Made by a program: the position numbers and the translations under genes. 63,430 nt of DNA from Gamarada debralockiae (Eukaryota > Ascomycota > Leotiomycetes > Helotiales > Hyphodiscaceae), in the NCBI GenBank assembly GCA_002803225.1, contig NXFV01001431.1, positions 1-63,430 of the forward strand. The letters are read 5' to 3'. The notes under the pieces were generated by a model. The model did not search any database and was not told where the DNA came from. It worked only from the letters and a program-made list of their open reading frames with translations. How positions within the stretch are numbered: position 1 is the stretch's first letter; each line of letters opens with the position of its first letter. Shown one piece after another: positions 54,771 through 63,430 of this stretch.

Positions 54771-57362
54771 TCAAGCACCCTGCTTCTGAGCCTCCCGCAC
54801 ATGCTCCATGAACTTCGTCGCCTCGGCCATTTCTTCTTCGGTGGGCATATTGACAATGAGAAGGTAGAGGACGTGCTATTTCATTTATTAGTCTTTGATC
54901 ACGTTGAAACTTAATGGGAGAGGATAGGAAAAGGGAAACTTACGTGACGAAGGATTCTCTTGACGCTATTAGTCAAGAGCTGGATTCCTCCAAATCCGAC
55001 TGGGGTTGGACCCATAGCTTGGTTGGGATATTGCGGGCCCATCATTCCTCCTCCCATTTGGTTCGGACTCTGTATGTCTCGCATTTGAGTGGGACCCATT
55101 TGTTGCGGGTATGGCTGGTCGTCCATCTGGTCCAACCCTCTTGCTCTTCCTCCCATTTGTTGCGGATATTGTTGGTTGGGATATTGCTGATTGTATCCCA
55201 TTCGATTCGAGTATTGTTGCTGGTTCATCATCATCTGCTGCTGGTTGAGCATCATCTGCTCTTGATCCAGCATCATTTGCTCTTGCATCTGTTGCTGGCC
55301 GCTCATGCCCATACCACCCATGCGCCCGCCACCCAACAGACCCATTTTTCCACCTATTGGGCCTCCCATGCCTTCCATTCCGCCCATTCCCATTCTGCCA
55401 CGTCCGAAACCGCCTCTCATGCCACCCATTCCCATTCTGCCACCTCCAAAGCCGCCTTCCATGCCACCCATTCCGCCCATCCCCATTCTGCCACCTCCAA
55501 AGCCGCCTCCCATGCCACCCATTCCGCCCATCCCCATTCTGCCACCTCCAAAGCCGCCCCCCATACCTCCGAAACCACCACCCATACGTCCCATACCACC
55601 AAATTCACCACCCATGCCTCCCATACCACCTCCCAATCCTCCGAAACCGCGCGGAGCCTCACCACCAGCAGCAGAGTATCCTCTTCCAGTGTTTGACATG
55701 CTGAGCTTTCCAGCCGTGAGAAGAGCAAGCAAGTCGCCACTGTTTGTGGGGTTGTTCGGATCGGAGTAACGGGATGTAAAGGTGGGTCTGGGTCCAACGA
55801 CTAATTGACTATCGGGAGCTTGTGCAGCCTAGAAAAGATCAGTCTGAAGTAACTTGATAAACTGTGCACACTGGGAGGGATCATACGAATTTCGCCTGAG
55901 CACGTCGGTCAAAATATTCGCTCGTAAAGTTCGCCGCAGCCTTGAGTTGGGCCTTCTTGGTCTTGGCTTCCCCACTGTGGTTATCGTCCAATTTGTCGAG
56001 AGCGGGGAAGACGAGAGGTGCGGTCTCCGTGAACACGACGCCGCTGGTCGCGCCCATTGAGGGTCTGTAATTGTGCGTGACTTTCGAAATACCTTCGGGA
56101 GGGGTGAGATTCTGGTGAATGGTTTCGTTGATGTTGATTCCAACTTCCGTAGCGTCCGTTTCGGGATTCCATGTCAAGATCATACAGTAGAGACCTCTGG
56201 GTTGGTAGAATTGTTCGTTGATTTGGTCGAGGACGCTGTGGTATCTGTGCGGGAAGGTAAATTAGCAAATATTCAAATTTCGGTTGGAGAGGACAAATTC
56301 ATACCTCTTTCGGCTTTGCATATTTTTCATGAGTTCAACCGTGAGATAGAGTCCAACGTTGGCCGCCAATGAAATTCCAGTAGCAAGATGCAAAGGCATC
56401 AATGCCATACCCGCCATGTTGATAGCATTGAGCCATGGCGATGCCTGAGTAGCAGTATTGAAAGTTTCGAGAAAATCAAGGAACATAGCTTGATCAATGC
56501 CAGCATTCATCAATTCCGGCGCATAAGCTCTGATGAATCCACGAGAACGATCCTTGGGTCTGCGCTGCGGGAGGACAATAGGGACAGTCAACCTGCCATG
56601 TGGTTGCATACCCTGGGGAACTGGATAATCATTGATAAAGTGTTGTGTAATCTTTCTGGGGTCTGCTTCAAAGGGGCGGTTCTTTGGGTTGACTGGCTCG
56701 CGCTCGATGAGTTCGTCCTGTGCATCATCAAGATCCCATTGTTCCTCGTCACCTTCCTCATGCTCAACTTCTCCGCTACCTGCGCCTTTTCCTCTCGAAT
56801 GTGATAGTTGTTTCTCATCACTTAAATATGATCGCTCCTTTTCGGGTCTGACATAGTACACTTCTTTCTCCTCGTATGCTAGGGGCGCGTCATTGTGCAC
56901 CTCTTTCTCCTCGTATGCTAGGGGCCCGCCATGGTGCACTTCTTTCTCCTCGTATGCTAGGGGCCCGCCATAATCTGGTTGCCCTCCTGGGCCTTGGGCT
57001 GGGATCAAGCCATAATCTGATTGTTGTTGTGAGCCTTGAGTTGGGGGCATGCCATAATCTGACTGTTGTCGTGAGTCTTGGGGTAAGGGTGATCCATCAT
57101 ATGGCTGTTCTCGAGGGCCTTGGGCTGGAGAATGAGATTCAGATTGGTGTTGTGCTTCCTCTGCATGGCGAGCATCAGCCATTTTCTTGGCAGCTTTCTT
57201 CTCCTTGCGGGCGTGAAGACTTTCGGATGCGAGGCCAATCCCGGATGCGATGCCTTTGACAACGAAGCCAAGGGGTCCAACCTGGCCTCTTCCCTGACCT
57301 TGATTTCCGTATCCCCGACCTTGATATCCGTATCCCCAACCGTATCCTTGATTGTTGTACAT
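54771..57362 (-). CDS. Conserved fungal protein with low-complexity arms
   Basis: Four exons (56305-57362, 55887-56244, 54944-55828, 54771-54875) with introns of 60, 58 and 68 bp give 801 residues. The N-terminus is Gly/Tyr-rich (NNQGYGWGYGYQGRGYGNQG). A Gln/Pro/Ser-rich stretch follows, with about three copies of a 15-residue repeat GGPLAYEEKEVHH. The acidic part leads to a folded core: HFINDYPVPQG, TVPIVLPQRRPKDRSRGFIR, FLDFLETFNTATQASPWLNA, NMAGMALMPLHLATGISLAA, then LYCMILTWNPETDAT. After that comes a Gly-Met array, then Met/Gln/Asn-rich sequence with QQQMQEQMMLDQEQMMLNQQ, and a helical end. I recognise the core as widespread in Ascomycota without known function. The low-complexity arms suggest condensate-forming behaviour (inference). 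Confidence 0.82.
55380..55630. repeat. 51-bp tandem array coding Gly-Met repeats
   Basis: Within exon 3 of the 801-residue gene. Units sharing CCACCTCCAAAGCCGCC begin at about 55440, 55491 and 55542, 51 bp apart, with shorter degenerate units on either side. They encode GGMGGGFGGGRMGMG-type peptide. Length variation between strains is likely. Confidence 0.8.
56860..56973. repeat. 45-bp tandem array, about 2.5 copies
   Basis: Within exon 1 of the same gene. CTCCTCGTATGCTAGGGGC recurs at about 56870, 56911 and 56956 and encodes LAYEEKEV-type 15-residue units. The copies are nearly identical, suggesting recent expansion. Confidence 0.75.
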
Positions 57363-58625
57363 GATTGCGACTATTGAATTATTGTTGGAAGAGAAAGAAA
57401 GAGGGATGTGTGAGGGTGCGAAATTGTTGTTTGAGAAGATGCAGGATTGTGGCGGGTGGGATGCGCAGCTTCTTTTGTAGACAGGCGAGGTTGAATGAGT
57501 GAATTAAACGCGTCTATAATTAAATCACTTACAGCCGTGATTGTATCCAGGTGTAGGTTTGGAAGCGGGGTTGTGTTGGATATTTGAGCTCCAGGGTCAC
57601 CAGCTGGCAAGGCTGTGCCGCAACTTGGGGCAAGCAGGGGATCAGATAATCATTTCCCCACCTTATTTATCGTACTGCACTGTATCGTGGGATAACTTGG
57701 GTGAAAAGGCAGCTGCGCCTCTTGAATTTGGAAGTACAAAGCATTGGTCGTCCTCAAGCTCAAAAAAGCGTCTTTGATTAAAGTATGTTGGCTGAGCTGT
57801 TGCAACATTTAATTTAATGCAGGAACCCCGGGGCTCAATCTTCACGTCGATTTTAGTGATTGGTAGATGCGTGTGGAATACAACACCCCTTAACGCCAAG
57901 ACTCAGCCACGACGGAACTAAGATGCGTGTTAGACAAAGCTTGTCTTAATCCCGGCGATGATTGGTTGGCATTAAAGGGGAGCGATCTAAACTGTCTTGA
58001 GAGAGCGAGAGCGAGGCCAAAAACTGATACCTCAGGCTATAAAAGCCATGCTTCCATGCGAATTCGCAAAAAATAGCCATCACTCCCCTGCCAACTTCCG
58101 TTCCGTGCCTTTTGGGATGCTTCGAGTTTCCCCAGCATTTATTTTGTATGGGAAGTTGAATCTCTTGACCGTTTCAGGTTTTCGAACATTTTAAATGCCT
58201 CTGTGCCTCCATCCGCAGGGTGCTTGGATATTTGGGCGAGACTATGGTGTACTTTACTGAATGGTCGTGCCAAAATGGAGTCTTCGCAACTCCACCACTT
58301 TGACGTCGTTCTATCTTCTGAAGAGCGTTATAGACAGCTAATTTCGGGTTATTGACCAAATCATCTTGGTATTCTCAGAGTTGTGAGCGATTTTCACCGG
58401 TTTAAAGATCGCATTGTAACTAGATAAGAAATTGAGATCACGTGCTAAGAAAACCTTTTCCCTTATTAAAGCCCAAAGTCAACGAGTAATATTTACAAGT
58501 TTCTGCTATGCTTTGAACGAGCCCTGCTACTGTTCCAAGTGTCCAATAATTTACCGCTTAATATGCTTCTGTACTATAGAATTCTTCGTCGTTCCAGAGA
58601 TTCCGCTTTGTACGATCCTTCTACC
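57363..58625. other. Divergent promoter region
   Basis: 1.26 kb between the start codons of the 801-residue gene (minus) and the Zn2Cys6 gene (plus). Short open frames only. A GATCACGTG word lies at about 58437. Confidence 0.5.
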
Positions 58626-60356
58626 ATGGTCACCGTAGTAACGGCGCCACCGTGCAGCTCATCAACTGCTTACGGAACGAAAGCGAAGGAGGGGGTATTT
58701 GATACCAGAGCCACCAAAACACGAAAGCGAGACTCGGCAAGCCCGTTGCGGCCGTTGCTTGAGGCTCTCCCGCTCTCTCCAACCACAGCCTCACGACCTC
58801 AGCCTCACAGCCTTTCTGCCTCGTTTTACCCCTTTCACGTAAATACGTCCGTAGCCAGCATGAATATAATCAACGAGAATCAGCAGGATCCTAATGCTGC
58901 ATCGAATTCCAATAGTGCAGAAGCGGCGTCCAGGATTACGATAACCGACGACATGTTTGTAGGATGGAATCCACCACCAAATGAGCAACCCAATGAGAAG
59001 AGAGGTCCGAAAGGAGTCCCCAGACTTTCTCATAAGAAATCTAAGACAGGGTGTCAGAGATGCAGGGCTCGACGAGTTAAAGTACCCCCTCCTTTTCCTT
59101 AGTCATCTGAGACTTTGAGATGTCAAAAAGATCATGTCCCCCGTTCAACGTCCTCCTCTCTCCTCTGGTGGGGTCCAACGTTGTTCCAAACCTTGAGAAT
59201 GGGGACTCAGTACTATTTGTCTGTGTTAGCAACGGCGTTTCTGACAAGTCTGCAGTGCGACGAAGCCAAACCAGTCTGCGGAGGATGCTCCCGACATCAG
59301 GTCACGTGCATCTACGACCATCCGGCCAAGCTAGGAGACAGAACCACAGCAGAAGACTCAGAAACTTCAGCAGCATCGTCAAGCAGGAGCAAACGCACTG
59401 AACCCAACACCAATGTCACCGAAACCAAAAAGCGGCGTCTTCTCGAACTCAAACTTATGCATCACTGGACCCTCAACACCTGTCTTACCTTCCCACTTTC
59501 CGCCGACCCCTCAGTCCAGGACATCAACACAACCATCCTCCCAAGCCTAGGATTGCAAAACGAAGCCCTCCTCTACTGCATCTTCTTCCTCGCCGCCCTC
59601 CACCTCGTCAAAACGGAAGCATACAGCACCGAAGCCGCAGAGGCGTACCAAAACTACCTCGACTTAACGATCCGCTCTCACCGCATAGACGTCGCAAACC
59701 TTAGCAGCGCAAATGCAGACGTCGTCTATCTGACAGCTAGTTTACTCCGTCTTGGCTCATTCGCCATCCTTCCAGACCGCAACTTAGTACCTTACACACC
59801 TCCAAGTCAATGGATGCACATGAACCAGGGCTCTGGTGCAGTACATAGAGCAACTTGGCCTTGGATTGGCGAAAATCCTGCCTCGATCGCAAACCGCGCT
59901 GTAGTCCAAAAGACCCCCAACCTAACAGACTTCAAAACACTCTTCCAACTCTCAAACCGCCAATCTCTCCTCCACCTCCTGACCAACCCCCCAGGCATAA
60001 CGCCCGAACCATGGTCCCCCGATATTCAGGAAGCGTATGAGCGCTCACTCAGCTTCATTGGCGGCATCCAAGTTGCTCTCGACGAAGGCATTGAGGGACC
60101 TTCTGAGATTTTGAGGAGATGTATAGGCTTTCCTGGAATCATTCCGAAGCGGTTCTTTGATATGGTGGAGGAGAGACGACCAAGGGCTTTTGTTATACTG
60201 GCGTATTATTTTGCATATTTGGCGAGGTTTAAGGACACTTGGTGGATTGGTGATGCCGGAGCTAGAGAGGTGAGGGCTATTGCGGGGGTGTTGGGGCCGC
60301 AGTGGAGTGAGATGATGAGTTGGCCGCTGGAAGAGGTGGAGCGGATTTACTCCTGA
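58626..60356 (+). CDS. Zn2Cys6 transcription factor, Upc2-like
   Basis: Nuclear zinc-cluster regulator. Two exons (58626-59081 and 59256-60356) with a 174-bp intron give 518 residues. The intron splits the cluster: C143-x2-C146-x6-C153-x6-C160-x2-C163-x6-C170, with C153 the first residue of exon 2. SHKKSKTGCQRCRARRVK precedes the splice. After a Ser/Thr-rich linker, LELKLMHHWTLNTCLTFP and FLAALHLV resemble the start of the regulatory domain of sterol-uptake-control (Upc2) type factors; sterol control is inference only. The chosen ATG (58626, ACCATGG) lies in a good context; in-frame ATGs at 58563 and 58861 are alternatives and would change the first 20-80 residues only. Confidence 0.83.
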
Positions 60357-60868
60357 TTGAGGCGTCTGACAAATAGTGCTGTTCGGGAATTTCATTTCTG
60401 CGTTTGAAGATTTTGGATACCCTCAGACCTTTGCCTGAACATGTATAGTATGTCAATGAACCTTATGGTACTAAGGAGGCAACGAGCTGGAAGATGAGAA
60501 CGCGTGCTCATGATGATGATTCTGATATGACGGGGATGCTGGATGGAGGAGCGAGATACACGGGAGACTCTTGTACCGGCAGATGTAACATATAGGGTGT
60601 GAGAATCGTCGTATTGAACCTACATCTGGTTGATACCGTAGCGAGATCGAGAATGAATAAGTGCGTATTTTCTGAATCTAGCCATTTGGTAAATACGAGC
60701 CCTCTTATTTTCCCTTCCCTTTGAATTTCCCGAAACGCCCCGTAGGCCGTAGGCCCGTAGATGCCCAAAACGCTTTCCTTCCCCTCTCAACCAAATCACC
60801 CTTCCATCGGATCACCCTCTAGCTCAAAACCTCAACCCTTTCCCAAATCTCTCGCCTCCGTACCTCCA
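60357..60868. other. Intergenic
   Basis: 512 bp between convergent genes. Nothing recognised. Confidence 0.5.
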
Positions 60869-61273
60869 TCAAGTATCAAACTGCCATTTCTGCAACCCAC
60901 CTCTATGGCCCTCACGCTTCGGCACCCTCGGAGCAGAAGCTGGCTTCGGAGCTGAATTCAAAGCATAGATCTGGGCATCCGCCGCACACATCTTCTTGTG
61001 CGTCTTCCACGCTGCTTTCGCGCAGTCTCGAGAGCAGTACAGTGCTGTGTGGCACTTTGAGCAGGGTTTGAGTTCTTTCTCGGGAGTGGAGGGTGCGGAG
61101 CAGCGGGAACATTTCTTTTCGGGAAAAAGGGTTGGGGTGTCTGTGGAGATGTCAGGTGATGAGTTGTGGTTGAAATTGGTCAGGGGGAGGAGGGTATTAC
61201 CGGTTGTTGAGGTTGCCGTACCGGAGGCTTGTGGTTCGTCACTGATTTCGGGCGAAGTGTGTTGGGTGGCCAT
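60869..61273 (-). CDS. MYND zinc-finger protein
   Basis: Single-exon 134-residue protein. Residues 1-50 are Ser/Thr-rich and disordered. The MYND finger follows with all eight zinc ligands: C55, C58, C71, C74, C80, C84, H92 and C96 (as in CHTALYCSRDCAKAAWKTHKKMC, with W89). The C-terminus is basic (APRVPKREGHRGGLQKWQFD). MYND fingers mediate protein-protein contacts, often with proline-rich partners; in fungi small MYND proteins are mostly uncharacterised. The start is the first ATG, at 61273. Convergent with the Upc2-like gene. Confidence 0.85.
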   Translation of the reverse strand: MATQHTSPEISDEPQASGTATSTTGNTLLPLTNFNHNSSPDISTDTPTLFPEKKCSRCSAPSTPEKELKPCSKCHTALYCSRDCAKAAWKTHKKMCAADAQIYALNSAPKPASAPRVPKREGHRGGLQKWQFDT

Positions 61274-61681
61274 TATGTGAGCAAGAGAGGCTCTTTGGTG
61301 ATGGATGTGTCTTTTGTTCGGGAAAATTGAGGTTGAAATTTTTGGGCTGTCATGTGCTCAAGCCTGAAGATCATGAACACGTGACTGGATCTCCCTTTAT
61401 CGAATGCGGATGCTGGGGGCAAAATGTCTGAGACTCGCGTTGTCAAGTAAAATGTTATTAATTCTCCCTCGTAAAAGACTTATAAGTCATAGGTTTTCAT
61501 CAAGGTACTGTAGGAAGCGCGGTATGGATCGGATAAAGCCCGTCCAACCAGGGCTGCGTTCCACCAACCCCACAGCCAGTCTCGTTCGCTTTTGAAATCC
61601 ATTCCACCTCACTATTGAAAATTGGAATGTTTAACTCACACTGGGACAGTATTTATCTTTCACAATCAGAAATCTATCTCC
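61274..61681. other. Intergenic, divergent MYND / HET relic
   Basis: 408 bp between head-to-head genes. No site identified. Confidence 0.5.
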
Positions 61682-63376
61682 ATGGCTACAGTCTCTCGAT
61701 CTCTCTGTGATACATGCAAAGAGGTAATGCGCCCGCCTCTCCTCCCTCGCTTGTATCAACCCAAATGGGATCTCCACCACGTTGTGGAAAGGGAGTTGTA
61801 CCATCCCGAAGATGGTGCCGCGTCAAGCTGTCCGCTATGTATTCTGCTCCTTTCGACCATATCCCAGGATGAGATCGAAGACATGCGGCGAAACAATCTA
61901 GAGAACCTGACGGAGCAAAATCAGACTCAGAGAAAGATGAATGAGTGTGATGTCAAAATGGATCCGAGATTACATGATAAGAAGCCAAAGCATTACGTTA
62001 GTGTTTTTACGCCGTTTTCAAAGCGCAAGATGGAGAAGAAGTGGGGGAGGAGAAGCTCGGCGCACAGAGGCTTCCTTGTTTTGAATTATATGAATTCGAA
62101 TACCGGGACGAGTGTTTTCTTCACATATCTTTCGCTCATTCCTGATGGTAAGTTGTGCGATTCGATCCTGTGCTTTATTTGGCAGAGCCTAAATCTGAGA
62201 AGAGAGTACATTGGCGACTATTACAGCGTTTAATAACACGGGATTTTCTGGGGGTAATTGCGACTGGGAGCTTCCTAAGCCGTGGATGCGAGAGTGCGAG
62301 AAGTAGCACTCGCGATGTTGCTAATCCACTGTTGAGGGTCGTCAAATGCCCTCATGAATAATCCATGTTGGATGCAAGAATGAGACCAGTCCCAGACTGT
62401 GTGAAGGCGTTCCTGCCAACCAACCTATGCAACTTTCAGTCACTTCTGGGGAACATAAAAACCCTGACACTCGCAATTAAAGGTCCAATTAGTCTTCGAC
62501 GACTTGCCCAAGGCTTTCCAACACGCAATTGAAGTTGCTCGTCGTTTGAATATCCCATATCTCTGGATCGACTCGTTGTGCATCATCATCCAGGATTCCA
62601 AGGAGGACTGATGCGAGAAAGTGCCATGATGCATAGCTGCTGCGGTTGCATGTGACAGCCGAGACGGCTTGTTCTTCGAAAGAGATCCGACATCAGTCCC
62701 AGCTTTTCCGAATGGAAGTAGAATGGTATCATCACCGCAAGGCATATCTCTTCACTGACCCAGTAATGACAACAATGTGAAATAAAGGCGTGGAAGAAGG
62801 TCCTCTAAACAACGCGCTTGGATCTGTTACGAGCGCGTACTCTCTGTTCAAACTCTATACTTGAGCAAGAAGCAAATATTTTGAGAATGCAGAGAAAAGA
62901 AGGTATCCGAGCCCTTTCCAACAGCGATGCCGCCCCATGTTAAGGATGTTGGCAGCGGCGTGAAGATTTTTAATATGAACACCGGACTAAGCGCACAGGC
63001 CGAACCGGTACGCAGTCATCACTCGTGGGCAAAAGGAGTATCGAGCCCCAAGCTGGTCATGGGCGTCCATAAAATGGGATGATTGATTTCCTATCTGAGG
63101 TGAATGATGATGAGGGATTCCATACAGATACGTATCCCTGGCGCTGAGACTGAGCGTGTTGGAATGAATCCGTTTGGGCCTGTAAAGGCGGGATACATCC
63201 GATGTTCAGGCCGTCTGGCGAAGGTCGCAGTGGAATCGATGCAGCGTGAATCGCGGATTCATCCAATGTTCAACCTTAAGCTTATATTTCCTCGCGATGT
63301 GCTTGTACACGGCAATGACGACTCGTCGGACGAAGAGCCCATATCAGGCGGTATCCGCGAGAGGCTTGTACAGTAA
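61682..63376 (+). pseudogene. HET-domain (heterokaryon incompatibility) gene relic
   Basis: The first exon (61682-62147) encodes an N-terminus typical of HET proteins, with SLCDTCKEVMRPPLLPRLYQ and SCPLCILLLST. A GTAAGT donor follows. The HET core then appears in another place: DDLPKAFQHAIEVARRLNIP then YLWIDSLCIII and QDSKED, followed by TGA where the family has Trp (TGG to TGA), plus an extra Ile codon (about 62488-62610). Further debris includes WYHHRKAYLF-like sequence near 62715. At 63104-63376 an open frame with GMNPFGPVKAGYIRCSGRLA resembles the C-terminal part of such proteins. The lesions indicate loss of function. Intact HET proteins trigger cell death on fusion of unlike individuals. 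Confidence 0.7.
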
Positions 63377-63430
63377 GGTGGATTATGTCTGAGCCATTTA
63401 AGCGAAAACACGTAAAAACGCGCCAACCGC

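Noticed and set aside
54914..55769. Long plus-strand open frames rich in Ser/His and in Pro
   Set aside because: They are antisense shadows of the Gly-Met and Gln/Asn-rich exon of the 801-residue gene.
1..63430. CRISPR array, operon or prokaryotic signals
   Set aside because: None seen; the gene structure is that of a fungal nuclear genome with spliceosomal introns.

Overview
The window looks like nuclear DNA of a filamentous ascomycete, probably a leotiomycete-like or related pezizomycotine (inference; no marker here fixes the order). The reasons are short GT-AG introns of about 45-60 bp, fungal-only families (Zn2Cys6 regulators, a HET protein, NACHT STAND proteins, a qa-y type quinate permease), and transposon relics in which TGG and CAA/CAG codons have become stops, as repeat-induced point mutation (RIP) produces. 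Gene-dense euchromatin alternates with AT-rich, decaying stretches.

Layout. 1-7.9 kb is a graveyard: a Tc1/mariner-like relic with matching terminal repeats (255-1900), broken reading frames, a Fot1/pogo element with TIRs and TA target duplication (4654-6580) and a metallophosphoesterase relic. 8.5-20 kb holds intact genes: SdhC, an acid-sphingomyelinase-like enzyme, a quinate permease, an LCCL membrane protein and QTRT2, the last two divergent. 20.5-28 kb is an NLR neighbourhood: a NACHT_N relic, an intact PNP-NACHT-ankyrin receptor, a probable solo LTR and a dispersed CTGAGC-rich repeat. 28-39 kb has a P450, a Zn2Cys6 factor, and a signal-peptide agmatinase divergent from a decayed GABA/amino-acid permease. 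39-43 kb holds a divergent pair: an SLC35B/UAA transporter whose visible motifs resemble PAPS transporters, and a type II membrane P-loop sulfotransferase. 43-54 kb is mixed: two tandem broken 2EXR-like genes, an intact MFS drug transporter, a 256-bp MITE, a broken SulP sulfate permease and a broken SAM-like gene. 54.7-61.3 kb has a conserved 801-aa low-complexity protein, an Upc2-like Zn2Cys6 factor and a MYND protein. The window ends in a broken HET gene.

The strongest candidate for an undescribed system is the transporter/sulfotransferase pair. If the transporter carries PAPS, the two would supply and use PAPS in the secretory lumen, giving a fungal Golgi sulfation module. The intact NLR beside an NLR relic and a distant HET relic shows turnover of self/non-self genes. 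Many start positions here are my choice of ATG; exon boundaries were placed by eye from GT/AG, frame and family conservation, and each intact gene model sums to a whole number of codons.
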